Notes under the pieces: generated by a model
What the model saw: only the letters and a program-made list of their open reading frames with translations
Databases searched by the model: none
Told to the model about the DNA's origin: nothing
DNA from: Chryseobacterium sp. SORGH_AS_0447
Lineage (GTDB): Bacteria; Bacteroidota; Bacteroidia; Flavobacteriales; Weeksellaceae
Direction: 5' to 3'
NCBI RefSeq assembly: GCF_030818695.1
Contig: NZ_JAUTAR010000001.1
Location: 2,722,501-2,786,500 of the forward strand
Length of the DNA: 64,000 nt
Program-made: the position numbers and the translations under genes
Shown here: one piece after another, positions 1-8,360 of the stretch
Layout of the letters: every line of letters starts with the position of its first letter
How positions within the stretch are numbered: the stretch's first letter is position 1

Positions 1-308
1 TGGTAAAGGAAGGCGTACAGAGAAATTGGTGGAGACAAGGTATGATGGGAGGAATTGTAGCCCATTATGACGGAATTAAAGCTTTTTCTGAAACAGACTT
101 TACCGAAGATCTGAAAGCTGTAGATATTCCGGTACTGTTGCTGCACGGCGAAGACGATCAGATTGTTCCTATCGAAAATTCTGCAATAAAATCAGCAAAA
201 TTGTTGAAAAACGGTAAACTGATTACTTATCCAGGTTTTCCGCACGGAATGCCTACTACCGAGCATCAAACAATTAATAAAGATCTTCTGGAATTTATTG
301 AAGCTTAA
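1..308 (+). CDS. alpha/beta hydrolase (chloroperoxidase/esterase-like), C-terminal part
   Basis: The reading frame is already open at base 3, so the gene begins upstream of the window and only about 102 residues are visible. They match the end of the alpha/beta hydrolases annotated as non-heme chloroperoxidases or arylesterases. The likely catalytic Asp lies in HGEDDQIVP and the catalytic His in FPHGMP. The nucleophilic Ser is outside the window. Such enzymes hydrolyse small esters or make peracids; the substrate here cannot be told. A strong terminator follows directly, so it is transcribed separately from rpmI. Confidence 0.8.
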   Translation, partial: VKEGVQRNWWRQGMMGGIVAHYDGIKAFSETDFTEDLKAVDIPVLLLHGEDDQIVPIENSAIKSAKLLKNGKLITYPGFPHGMPTTEHQTINKDLLEFIEA

Positions 309-324
309 ATTTTTTCAGCATAGA

Positions 325-370
325 ATAAATAAAACTACAATCGAAATTTTTTGGTTGTAGTTTTATTTAT
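325..370 (+). terminator. intrinsic terminator after the alpha/beta hydrolase
   Basis: A perfect 16-bp stem (325-340 with 355-370) closes a 14-nt loop and its 3' arm is T-rich. It lies 16 bases after the hydrolase stop codon. Confidence 0.75.
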
Positions 371-546
371 GCCTGATCCTGGAATTGAACTCTAGACTCT
401 TTTTATCCTCGATTGAGTAGCGTATTTGAGTTCTTTATGTATTTGAAAGCGAAGCCGCCAAAACCAGTCAAAGCGTATCACGTAAGTAAGAAATGACTCC
501 TTAAGATAAATACATCTAAATTCCTTATTGAAATCTGCAAAAACCC

Positions 547-577
547 TTTAAGATATCAGTTTTTTTTCTTAATTTTG
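547..577 (+). promoter_or_regulatory. promoter of rpmI-rplT (Bacteroidota type)
   Basis: The -7 element TAATTTTG (570-577) matches the Bacteroidota consensus TAnnTTTG. A TTTA (547-550) lies 19 nt upstream, where the -33 TTTG is expected. Transcription would start near 582, giving a leader of about 68 nt before the rpmI start codon. Confidence 0.65.
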
Positions 578-587
578 CAGCCTATTA

Positions 588-607
588 TTTCCGGGATTCG
601 CCGGAAA
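588..607 (+). promoter_or_regulatory. hairpin in the rpmI mRNA leader
   Basis: TTTCCGG (588-594) pairs perfectly with CCGGAAA (601-607) across a 6-nt loop, just inside the predicted transcript start. Ribosomal protein operons encoding L35 and L20 are often autoregulated through leader structures. A role of this hairpin in that is inference. Confidence 0.4.
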
Positions 608-649
608 CCAAAAACAGATATTGATAACAAAACAATAAAAAGCAAGACA

Positions 650-847
650 ATGCCAAAATTAAAAACGAAATCAGGTGCTAAGAAACGTTTTGCTCTTACC
701 GGTTCCGGTAAGATCAAAAGAAAGAATGCTTTCAAAAGCCACATCTTAACTAAGAAAGAAACTAAGCAGAAGAGAAATCTTACGCAAACTTCTTATGTTG
801 CTTCTGTGGACGAGAAAAGCGTACTTCGTCAATTAGCCATTAAGTAG
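650..847 (+). CDS. rpmI: 50S ribosomal protein L35
   Basis: This 65-residue, very basic protein starts [14 protein letters not shown], the standard beginning of bacterial L35, and continues with the conserved GSGKIKR segment. The frame is open upstream to 575, but that stretch overlaps the predicted promoter and leader, so the ATG at 650 is chosen. It is part of the large ribosomal subunit and is followed by rplT after 119 bases, as in most bacteria, although that spacer is rather long. Confidence 0.97.
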   Translation: MPKLKTKSGAKKRFALTGSGKIKRKNAFKSHILTKKETKQKRNLTQTSYVASVDEKSVLRQLAIK

Positions 848-966
848 TTTTTATAAATCTATATTCGGTTTATAAGAATTCAAACAAATTCAACATTTTA
901 ACCCTGAAATGGAGCCCCTAAGAGTAATGTAACCATTACCGCACATTTCAAAAAAACAATTAAATT

Positions 967-1311
967 ATGCCAAGATCAGTAAATGCGGTAGCTTCAAGAG
1001 CTCGCAGAAAGAAAATTTTTAAGCAAGCTAAAGGTTTTTTCGGTAGAAGAAAGAACGTTTGGACAGTAGCTAAAAACGCGGTAGAAAAAGCAATGCAATA
1101 TGCTTACCGTGGTAGAAAAGAGAAGAAAAGAAACTTCAGAGCCCTTTGGATTACGCGTATCAACGCAGGAGCCAGAGAGCACGGAATGTCTTACTCTCAG
1201 TTTATGGGAGCTCTTAAAAAGAACAACGTTGAGCTTAACAGAAAAGTTTTAGCAGATTTAGCAATGAATCACCCTGAAGCTTTCAAAGCAGTTGTAGATC
1301 AAGTAAAATAA
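967..1311 (+). CDS. rplT: 50S ribosomal protein L20
   Basis: The 114-residue basic protein has the L20 signature throughout: [17 protein letters not shown] at the start, [11 protein letters not shown] near residue 25, and [17 protein letters not shown] near residue 62. Length equals the family norm. L20 binds 23S rRNA early in 50S assembly and in some bacteria represses its own operon. A small inverted repeat (GTAATG 924-929 with CATTAC 934-939) precedes it. A terminator follows at once. Confidence 0.98.
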   Translation: MPRSVNAVASRARRKKIFKQAKGFFGRRKNVWTVAKNAVEKAMQYAYRGRKEKKRNFRALWITRINAGAREHGMSYSQFMGALKKNNVELNRKVLADLAMNHPEAFKAVVDQVK

Positions 1312-1334
1312 TGTAAAATTTTTGTTATCAATAT

Positions 1335-1366
1335 AAATCCTGGGTTTTTTGCTCAGGATTTTTTTA
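1335..1366 (+). terminator. intrinsic terminator after rplT
   Basis: AAATCCTG (1335-1342) pairs with CAGGATTT (1354-1361), followed by a T run. It closes the rpmI-rplT unit and overlaps the promoter of the next gene. Confidence 0.8.
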
Positions 1367-1379
1367 TTATTTACATTTG
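1348..1379 (+). promoter_or_regulatory. promoter of the first M28 peptidase
   Basis: TTTG (1348-1351), a 20-nt spacer and TACATTTG (1372-1379) match the Bacteroidota promoter consensus fully. The in-frame TTG at 1377 lies inside the -7 element, so it cannot be the start codon; this supports the GTG at 1413. Confidence 0.7.
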
Positions 1380-1412
1380 TTCATTATTAAAAATGTAAAA
1401 TTTTCTTCACCC

Positions 1413-2588
1413 GTGAAAAAAATAACGACTCTACTGCTACTTTCTTTATCATCATATAGCCTGCAGGCACAAAGTTTTATCCAGGCTTATAAAAACAGGG
1501 CCGACCAGGTATCACAGACCAATGTTACCAATATTTTGCAGGATTTTCAGAATCTTGGAGTAAAAACAACCGGCTCTGCCGCCAATACCAATACGCTGAA
1601 CTGGCTCAAGGCGAAATACCAGGCGATGGGTTACACAGCCAGCCAGATTACGGAAGACCCGTTTACTTTCGGGAGCAATGTAAGCTCGAAAAACCTGATC
1701 GTTACCAAGACCGGAACAGTCTATCCCAATATTTATGTTATTATCTGCGGGCATTATGATACCATCACAGGCCCGGGAGTAAGTGACAACGGAAGTGGTA
1801 CCGCTATTCTTCTGGAAGCCGCAAGAATCCTGAAAGATATCCCTACAGAATATTCTGTTAAATTCATCCATTTTTCCGGAGAGGAACAGGGACTTCAGGG
1901 AAGCGCGCATTATGCTGATAATGTAGTTTTCCAGAATAACGTACGACAACTGAATATAAGACTGGTTTTCAATATTGATCAGGTAGGTGGGAAAATAGGA
2001 AACAGCAATACGGCGATCAAATGTGAGAGCGACCAGGCAGGTATGACCTCCAATAATGCAGCCTCCCAGGCCTTTACCCAGCAACTGGCCAATTGTACAA
2101 CGCTTTACTCCCCGCTGCAGACCGTCATGTCGAACGCCTACTCTTCCGATTACGTGCCTTTCGAACAAAACGGGGATATTATCACCGGCTTTTATGAAAA
2201 TGTGCGAAGCTACAATGAACACACTGTAAACGATACTTTTGCCAATGTAGATCCAACCTATGTCTACAATGTCGGAAAGGCGGCAGTCGGTGCTTTACAG
2301 CATTTTGCAACTGCTTCTACTACCCAGCTGGCAACGGAAGAAGTACAGAAGAATCATTTGGAATCGGTAAAAGTGTATCCCAATCCTGCCAAAGATTATC
2401 TAAATATCGAACTTCCGAAAGATGTAAAAAATTTCAGGCTTGAAATTTCAGATATGAATGGTCGCCTGATCCTGAACAGAGAAAATGAAACCAAGGTAAA
2501 TGTTTCCGGATTATCAAGCGGTGCTTACCTTATTACTGTGAAGTCTGACGGAAAAACAGCGGTACGAAAAGTTATTATTTCAAAGTAG
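1413..2588 (+). CDS. secreted M28 zinc aminopeptidase with T9SS sorting domain
   Basis: No in-frame ATG precedes the signal peptide. The GTG at 1413 gives 391 residues beginning with Lys-Lys and a hydrophobic stretch ending LQAQ. The M28 dizinc ligands are recognisable: His and Asp in CGHYDT...SDNGSG, the EE pair in HFSGEEQG, Asp in NIDQVGG and His in EHTVNDT. The last 75 or so residues (VKVYPNPAKDYL to the final VIISK) form a type A Por secretion sorting domain. The enzyme should therefore cross the outer membrane by T9SS and be released or anchored on the surface, where it would trim N-terminal residues from peptides. It has its own promoter and is followed 23 bases later by a paralog. Confidence 0.88.
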   Translation: MKKITTLLLLSLSSYSLQAQSFIQAYKNRADQVSQTNVTNILQDFQNLGVKTTGSAANTNTLNWLKAKYQAMGYTASQITEDPFTFGSNVSSKNLIVTKTGTVYPNIYVIICGHYDTITGPGVSDNGSGTAILLEAARILKDIPTEYSVKFIHFSGEEQGLQGSAHYADNVVFQNNVRQLNIRLVFNIDQVGGKIGNSNTAIKCESDQAGMTSNNAASQAFTQQLANCTTLYSPLQTVMSNAYSSDYVPFEQNGDIITGFYENVRSYNEHTVNDTFANVDPTYVYNVGKAAVGALQHFATASTTQLATEEVQKNHLESVKVYPNPAKDYLNIELPKDVKNFRLEISDMNGRLILNRENETKVNVSGLSSGAYLITVKSDGKTAVRKVIISK

Positions 2589-2611
2589 TTAAATTCCTGT
2601 TATCTGATCCC

Positions 2612-3523
2612 ATGAAAAAACTAATAATCACAGCTCTTCTTGCCCTTTGTATCACCCCTTCCAAAGCGCAGAAATTTGTCCGTAAATACCAGGACCGTGT
2701 AGACCAGGTGTCTAAAGACAATATTATAGCGAACCTTAAAGCCTTTGAAAAACTCGGCATTAAAACAACAGGGTCGGTAGAAAACGATAATGCTTTGCAG
2801 TGGATCCGGCAACAATATCTTTCTTATGGTTATACGGAAGATCAGCTCATGGCAGATCCGTTTTCCATTGGCAAAGAGAAATCCAGTAATCTGATCATAA
2901 CCAAAAAAGGAACGGTGTATCCGGATCGATACGTGATTATTTGCGGGCATTTTGACAGCATCAATGGCCCGGGCGTTAACGATAACGGAAGCGGGACATC
3001 GATTATCCTGGAAGCAGCAAGAATTTTAAAAGACATCCCGACCGATTATTCAATTAAATTCATCCATTTTTCAGGGGAAGAACAGGGACTTTACGGCAGC
3101 AGGCATTATGTAAATGAAGTGGCCTATACCAGAAAACAACGCAATCTTGATATTAAAATGGTTTTTAATATTGACGAAGTTGGCGGCAAAAAGGGCATGT
3201 TTAACGATACAGTATTCTGTGATGAAGATCAGGGCGGAAACTCAAAAAATAATACGGCTTCAGCTCAAGTCACCCGCGAGCTGATGAAATGCACGGCTTT
3301 ATATTCACCGCTGAAAACAGAAATCGATCCGGCAGAAGACAGCGATTATATTTCTTTCGAGAAAAAAGGCGAAGTCATTACGGGATTTTTTGAATATCTA
3401 AGAAGCGACCTTCCCCACACCAAAGATGATACCTTTGCCAATACAGATGTGATGTATGTCTACAACATCGGAAAAGCAACATTAGGTGCCCTGCAGCATT
3501 TTGCGGGTGCAGATCATCATTAA
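2612..3523 (+). CDS. M28 zinc aminopeptidase, no sorting domain
   Basis: This 303-residue paralog of the preceding peptidase starts with signal peptide MKKLIITALLALCITPSKAQ. It keeps every metal-binding motif (CGHFDS, VNDNGSG, HFSGEEQG, NIDEVGG, PHTKDDT). It stops at the end of the catalytic domain and so lacks the T9SS tag of its neighbour. From that I infer a periplasmic location, unless another signal is used. The 23-bp spacing and close similarity indicate tandem duplication and co-transcription. Confidence 0.87.
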   Translation: MKKLIITALLALCITPSKAQKFVRKYQDRVDQVSKDNIIANLKAFEKLGIKTTGSVENDNALQWIRQQYLSYGYTEDQLMADPFSIGKEKSSNLIITKKGTVYPDRYVIICGHFDSINGPGVNDNGSGTSIILEAARILKDIPTDYSIKFIHFSGEEQGLYGSRHYVNEVAYTRKQRNLDIKMVFNIDEVGGKKGMFNDTVFCDEDQGGNSKNNTASAQVTRELMKCTALYSPLKTEIDPAEDSDYISFEKKGEVITGFFEYLRSDLPHTKDDTFANTDVMYVYNIGKATLGALQHFAGADHH

Positions 3524-3952
3524 TAAGAAATCATTTCATCATTTATAAAAACCTGCAGATGCAGGTTTTTTTGTTTGGATCTATCGCATATATTACCTTA
3601 TTATTTGGATTTGTCACTTTTAGTCTATTTATATAATCATATACTAACTCACAAAGGTATCCATCGTCATTTAAATTTGTTGCTTAATCACCACAAATTA
3701 GGTTAGCGGAATCCCTCGTAAAATGAATATTTATTTTTAATTCAAAATTTATCGTATTTAAAAGCAATCTTTATTTTAATAATATTCCGAAAACAATACT
3801 CTGAAAAACAATCGTTTACATCCAAAAGTACTTCATTAGTACTTCTGTTTTTTCAATATATTTCACAATTACCGTTTTATTTGCAAACGTATTTCCGGCC
3901 GGATATTACGGCTTATTATTCATCAAAAAATATAAACTTAAAATTTAAAGAA
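3524..3952. other. AT-rich intergenic region
   Basis: After the terminator at 3548-3574 no gene is visible for about 380 bases. The only clear structure is a short hairpin at 3826-3844 (AAGTACT / AGTACTT) followed by CTG and a run of six T. It could be a weak terminator or a protein-binding palindrome upstream of the next gene. Confidence 0.5.
3548..3574 (+). terminator. intrinsic terminator after the M28 pair
   Basis: AAAACCTGC (3548-3556) pairs with GCAGGTTTT (3561-3569) around a 4-nt loop and is followed by T residues. It ends the two-gene peptidase unit. Confidence 0.85.
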
Positions 3953-4483
3953 ATGAAAAAACTATTTGTTGTGACTTTTGGCATTCTTTCAATTGCAGCA
4001 TCCGCTCAGCAGAAAAACTCAATTAAAGTTAATCCTGCATCTCTGTTTCTCGGAGGAGGAGATGATCTGGTGACTTACGAAAGAGCAATAACTGAGCATT
4101 CCAGTGTGGGCATTAGTGGAGGATATGGAGAATTTAAACTAGACAATTATAAGTATTATTACACTGGTGGAAGTGTTTTATACCGTTACTATACGAAAGA
4201 GGCGCTGAAAGGATTATATTTTTCCGGGACAGCAGGTTTCGGCGGAGGCCGTGCAAGCTATAAATCCAGTAATATAAAGGGTAGCAATGCATACACCGCA
4301 TTTAATATTGGAGCACTGGCCGGTTATCAATGGGTATTCAACAGCGGTTTTACCATCGATGTGAATGCAGGTGCGTCGTATGTAACATTTAATTATAAAC
4401 ACGAAAATAAAATGCCTACAAGTGGTAAAGTTACAGGTGGAGTTTTACCGACTGTGGGTGTAGGCTTAGGATATTCCTTCTAA
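3953..4483 (+). CDS. putative outer-membrane beta-barrel protein
   Basis: The 176-residue product starts MKKLFVVTFGILSIAASAQQ, a clear signal peptide. The frame is open from 3881, but that extension has no signal character. The mature part alternates short Gly- and aromatic-rich strands and ends in LGYSF, with a C-terminal Phe typical of beta-barrels, suggesting a small DUF3575-like porin-type protein. The specific function is unknown. The S8 peptidase starts 32 bases downstream, so the two are probably co-transcribed. Confidence 0.7.
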   Translation: MKKLFVVTFGILSIAASAQQKNSIKVNPASLFLGGGDDLVTYERAITEHSSVGISGGYGEFKLDNYKYYYTGGSVLYRYYTKEALKGLYFSGTAGFGGGRASYKSSNIKGSNAYTAFNIGALAGYQWVFNSGFTIDVNAGASYVTFNYKHENKMPTSGKVTGGVLPTVGVGLGYSF

Positions 4484-4514
4484 AAAAATCTAACACAATC
4501 AAAAAAATATCCTT

Positions 4515-6473
4515 ATGAAAATAAAATTAGTGTCCATTTTTCTATGTATAAGCCTTGCTGCTGGTGCACAGGCTTATGAGGAAAGATCTCAGATAAGAAA
4601 GACGTATGATGGGCAAAAGCTTTTGCAACTGAAACAGAGTAACGAAAAGACCTATGCTGAACAGCAGTTGAAGATTAAGAATTATCTGCTGCTAAACCCC
4701 GGAAAGAAAAAGCAATTCCAAAAAAATGGAAAGCTCTATTTTCTGCACCACATTGATGCTGACGGAAATGCTATTTATATCACCACAAAAGATCTTCAGC
4801 AGATCCAGCATACGAAGTCCAATCAGCTCTATCAGGGCGGAAGTTTGGGCGTCAATATCACCGGCACCAATATGGTTGCCGGAGTCTGGGACGGGGGACA
4901 GATCAACCCCAATCATGAACTTCTGACGGGTAAGGTGCAGATGCAAAGCGGGCAAACCTTAACAAGCAGCGCGGGAGACTCCCATATGAATGCGGTAACG
5001 GGAATTTTGGCAGGCAGAGATCTTTCTTCCGGAAATTACAGTACCCTGGCTGCCGGAGCGAAAGGAATAGCTTTTGATGCGACAACCAAAAATTATGACT
5101 GGGATAATGACGTATCTGAAATGGCCGATTTTGCGGCACAAGGTTATCTGATCTCCAACCATTCTTATGGATATATTAATACAACCGATGTTCCAGTGTG
5201 GGTATTTGGGGCCTATGATAGCACATCAAAAGATTGGGATGTATTAACGAAGCAAACCCCTTACTATTTACCCTTTATAGCAGTAGGTAACGAGCAAACA
5301 GATCCTGAGAGTGGAAATCTTGCAGATGGCGGATATGATATGATTACCGGTTCTTCGGCCTCTAAAAATGTAATGACGGTTGGTTCTATAGAATCGGATA
5401 ATTCAATGAATGATTACAGCAACTGGGGACCGACAGATGACGGAAGGGTAAAACCTGATATTGTAACTCTGGGTTCTACTGTTAATACAGCGAATGTAGA
5501 TACTTCTGTTTCTCCCGTTTCCAACAACAGCTATACGGGAAATGTTCCTGAATCCTCCGGAACTTCTTATGCATCGCCTGCTGCGGCCGCTGTAGGGCTT
5601 CTTCTGCAACAGTATTATCATTCGCTATTCGGCAGTTATATGAAAGCGTCTTCATTGAAAGCACTCATGCTGCATACAGCTGATGATGCAGGAAATGCAG
5701 GTCCCGACGCGAAATTCGGATGGGGGATCTTAAATGCAGAAAAAGCTGCGCAGACCATTCAGCAGATGCAGACGGGAGGAACCGCTAAATTGGTTGAATA
5801 TATGGCAAACCCTGCCAATAACAGTTCAGATGCATTAACTATAACCGGCGTCAGCGGCCAGCAACCCGTAAGGGTATCTATATGTTGGACAGATGATGAA
5901 GGCCCTGAACAGACTTCTGCCGATGGTATCGATAACACGACTTCACGATTAGTATACCGATTTGGCGGTTCATTAAAAATTCAGGCTACGGGATCGGCTG
6001 CGGTTGAAAAATTTACGTTTAAACCTTTAAGCGTTACCAATCCTCAGGCTATTGCCGTAGAAGGAACGGGAATATGGGATAATCCGGTAGACAATTATCA
6101 GCAGATCAACGGATCCGGTATCGATAATGCAGGCATAACTGTATCAATTTACAAACATACTTCCTCACCTGCAACGGTGAAACCTTTTTCGGTACTCATA
6201 ACAGGGCTGAAATCCAACACGGCATCCTTAGGAACTGCCGCAGAACGTACCAAGGAGAAAATTGTTTTCCACGATTCGGTAAACGGTTATCTGAGAATGA
6301 TTTCAAACCGTGCCGCTGATGGTTTCGGATCATATACCATCTATGATATGTCCGGAAGGATCATACAGTCAGGAAAAGAAGCGTCCAATGAGATTTCAGT
6401 TAAAAACCTGCAGAAAGGAGTTTACATTCTCCATTATGCAAATGCGAAACAGGCATTTAAATTTAAGCTGTAA
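4515..6473 (+). CDS. secreted subtilisin-family (S8) serine peptidase with T9SS sorting domain
   Basis: The 652-residue protein begins with signal peptide MKIKLVSIFLCISLAAGAQA and an N-terminal pro-region. The catalytic triad can be placed at Asp126 (VWDGG), His157 (GDSHMNAVTG) and Ser351 (SGTSYASP), with the oxyanion Asn259 (VGNE). The usual HGTHVAG around His is diverged. A P-domain-like beta region follows (near SICWTDDEG). The last 70 or so residues (YTIYDMSGR to KFKL) are a type A T9SS sorting domain, so the enzyme should be exported to the surface or medium. Its role is presumably extracellular protein degradation. Confidence 0.9.
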   Translation: MKIKLVSIFLCISLAAGAQAYEERSQIRKTYDGQKLLQLKQSNEKTYAEQQLKIKNYLLLNPGKKKQFQKNGKLYFLHHIDADGNAIYITTKDLQQIQHTKSNQLYQGGSLGVNITGTNMVAGVWDGGQINPNHELLTGKVQMQSGQTLTSSAGDSHMNAVTGILAGRDLSSGNYSTLAAGAKGIAFDATTKNYDWDNDVSEMADFAAQGYLISNHSYGYINTTDVPVWVFGAYDSTSKDWDVLTKQTPYYLPFIAVGNEQTDPESGNLADGGYDMITGSSASKNVMTVGSIESDNSMNDYSNWGPTDDGRVKPDIVTLGSTVNTANVDTSVSPVSNNSYTGNVPESSGTSYASPAAAAVGLLLQQYYHSLFGSYMKASSLKALMLHTADDAGNAGPDAKFGWGILNAEKAAQTIQQMQTGGTAKLVEYMANPANNSSDALTITGVSGQQPVRVSICWTDDEGPEQTSADGIDNTTSRLVYRFGGSLKIQATGSAAVEKFTFKPLSVTNPQAIAVEGTGIWDNPVDNYQQINGSGIDNAGITVSIYKHTSSPATVKPFSVLITGLKSNTASLGTAAERTKEKIVFHDSVNGYLRMISNRAADGFGSYTIYDMSGRIIQSGKEASNEISVKNLQKGVYILHYANAKQAFKFKL

Positions 6474-6543
6474 AATTTCACCTAATATATTAAAGATTAA
6501 CTTCAGATATAAAAAAGGGTATTTTATATAGTGATTTGGTGAT

Positions 6544-6572
6544 GCCGTCCGGAAATCTTTCGGGCGGCTTTT
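6544..6572 (+). terminator. intrinsic terminator after the S8 peptidase
   Basis: GCCGTCC (6544-6550) pairs with GGGCGGC (6562-6568) with one G-T pair, followed by TTTTA. Confidence 0.7.
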
Positions 6573-6648
6573 ATTTAAATCCCAAGTTATCTTATTTATC
6601 TTTATCTTCGCATAATCGTATATCACATTAATACAATGTTTTATATTT

Positions 6649-8169
6649 ATGAAACACAATGAATCCAAACGCATTATCTTACATAAGGTATTTAAAACAT
6701 TTTTTATTTTCGTCTTTCTGCTGCCCATAGGTATTTATTCTCAAAATTTCAATGAGAAAAAAACTGATAGTTTGCTGCAATTGGCAGATCATTTTATAAA
6801 CAGAAATTATAGGCAAAGCCTTGCAGATGCCACTAAAGCCTCCAAAATCGCTGAAAAAGATGAAAATTCTTCCAAAAAAGCATGGTCTTACTATTACATT
6901 GCCAAATCATTAATTTTTTTAAAGGAATTCAGAAAAAGTACCTATTATATAAACAAAGGACTAAGAGAAGAATCAGCAGAGCAGGATCCAATTCTAAAAG
7001 CTGCGCTACTGCATCTTAAAATCGGTATTTATAGCCGTTTGAAAATGAATAAGCTGATGCATGAAGAAAGCATGAAAATTTTGGATCTGTTGAATGCCAA
7101 CACATCAACAGAAGGCCTTGTGATTAAAGCCAAAACTTTATATGGTCTGAGCCTTATAACTGATCATCAAAAAGAATCGGATAAACTTGCCTATGAAGCG
7201 CAGACGATTTTGAAGCATATTCCCGACAGTCAATACAATGCCATTAAGGAAACTTTTAAGTTTAAAGCTTACTTTTATAATTTTAGAGGTGAAGTTTTCC
7301 TGGAAAGAAAAATGCCGGATTCGGCGCAATATTATTTGTTTAAAGCTTATCACTACAGTAAGATCGAAGGCTTTATCGCAAAAAATACATTCTATGCTTC
7401 TATTGGAAATCTATACTCTCAAAAGAAGGATAATAGAAAAGCTCTTATTTATTATTTAAAAGCTTTAGACGATATCGATGCTTATGACAAAAATGCCTTT
7501 GCTAAAAACGGCCCTGGACTATTAAAAAAAATTTATACTATTTACCAGTATTTTGGAGATGAAAAAAAGTACAAATACTATTACGACCGTTATCGTATAG
7601 CTAATGAACAACATCTTCAGCATATTGATGATGAAGTACTGACCACAGCAAACGAAATTACCCATGAGAAGGTTTCCGCGGAAAAGGCACGTACGCAGAC
7701 ACAAGACGTAATCATTATATTGATTCTTGTTTCTGCTATCTCAGCCATTATATTTTTATGGTGGCGTAACAAAAAAATACAGCAAAAAAAAGATCTTCTC
7801 ATCAGGCACAGAGAAACCACTCTTTTGGAGACTGAACAGAAAGCAACTGCCTTATCTTTAAAAGTCGAAGATGCGCTGATTGACGTAATAGAAGCTGCAA
7901 AAAACAACCTCCAGGAATTCTGGCCGATGTTCCAAAAGCTATACCCTGATTTCAGCGGAAAAATACTTTCTGTGAATCCCGATATCAGAACGTCGGAACT
8001 TGTTTTATGTGCTTACGCATTTCTGGGCTTTACAACGAAAGATATTGCAGTCTATACCTTTAAGGCGGTTCAAACCGTTAAAAACAACAAGCATAATCTG
8101 CGCAAAAGACTACAAATTCCTCCAAAGCAGGACCTGAATGTATGGCTAAGGGATTTTTATCAGAATTAA
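6649..8169 (+). CDS. membrane-anchored TPR regulator with C-terminal helix-turn-helix
   Basis: The 506 residues begin with a signal/anchor (FKTFFIFVFLLPIGIYS). An all-helical region of tetratricopeptide-like repeats follows (about 40-335), then a transmembrane helix (DVIIILILVSAISAIIFLWW, near 355-375), a cytoplasmic coiled coil, and a LuxR-like helix-turn-helix (FLGFTTKDIAVYTFKAVQTVKNNKHNLRKRL, near 462-492, quoted in parts: TTKDIA and VQTVKNNKH). This layout is common in flavobacteria, where the periplasmic TPR part is thought to sense a signal for a DNA-binding tail. No partner gene is adjacent, and the target is unknown. Confidence 0.75.
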   Translation: MKHNESKRIILHKVFKTFFIFVFLLPIGIYSQNFNEKKTDSLLQLADHFINRNYRQSLADATKASKIAEKDENSSKKAWSYYYIAKSLIFLKEFRKSTYYINKGLREESAEQDPILKAALLHLKIGIYSRLKMNKLMHEESMKILDLLNANTSTEGLVIKAKTLYGLSLITDHQKESDKLAYEAQTILKHIPDSQYNAIKETFKFKAYFYNFRGEVFLERKMPDSAQYYLFKAYHYSKIEGFIAKNTFYASIGNLYSQKKDNRKALIYYLKALDDIDAYDKNAFAKNGPGLLKKIYTIYQYFGDEKKYKYYYDRYRIANEQHLQHIDDEVLTTANEITHEKVSAEKARTQTQDVIIILILVSAISAIIFLWWRNKKIQQKKDLLIRHRETTLLETEQKATALSLKVEDALIDVIEAAKNNLQEFWPMFQKLYPDFSGKILSVNPDIRTSELVLCAYAFLGFTTKDIAVYTFKAVQTVKNNKHNLRKRLQIPPKQDLNVWLRDFYQN

Positions 8170-8265
8170 TTCTATACAGTACCACGATAGTACCTTCTAA
8201 AATTGTAGGAATTATTGCTTTGGCTTTACTTTGTCTCAGCAAAATTCATTACTTATTAAGCCTAT

Positions 8266-8360
8266 ACAGAGGGGAAGTTTTAATTAATTCAATAAAATTT
8301 ATAAGTAGTTTAGAAAAATTATTTTGATACAAACCATCTTTCTGTTCCCCTCTGTTTTTT
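8266..8360 (+). terminator. long-loop inverted repeat ending in a T run
   Basis: ACAGAGGGGAA (8266-8276) is perfectly complementary to TTCCCCTCTGT (8345-8355), which is followed by further T residues. The 68-nt loop is unusually long for a terminator. The orientation fits the end of the TPR regulator transcript; the polarity is wrong for the convergent his operon. Confidence 0.4.

Larger units (their letters stand above)
309..649. other. intergenic region between the hydrolase and rpmI
   Basis: This 341-base gap holds the hydrolase terminator, then about 175 bases (371-546) in which I see no gene or RNA, then the rpmI promoter and leader. In many bacteria infC directly precedes rpmI; no infC-like reading frame is present here. 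Confidence 0.6.

Noticed and set aside
371..460. tRNA-like text (GGAATTGAAC) after the first terminator
   Set aside because: No cloverleaf can be folded on either strand; acceptor and anticodon stems are missing.
1512..2222. 236-codon open frame antisense to the first M28 peptidase
   Set aside because: It lies wholly opposite a well-supported gene, has no recognisable domain, and the plus-strand codon pattern explains it.
8142..8327. 61-codon frame overlapping the end of the TPR regulator
   Set aside because: It begins inside the regulator and has no signal, domain or promoter.
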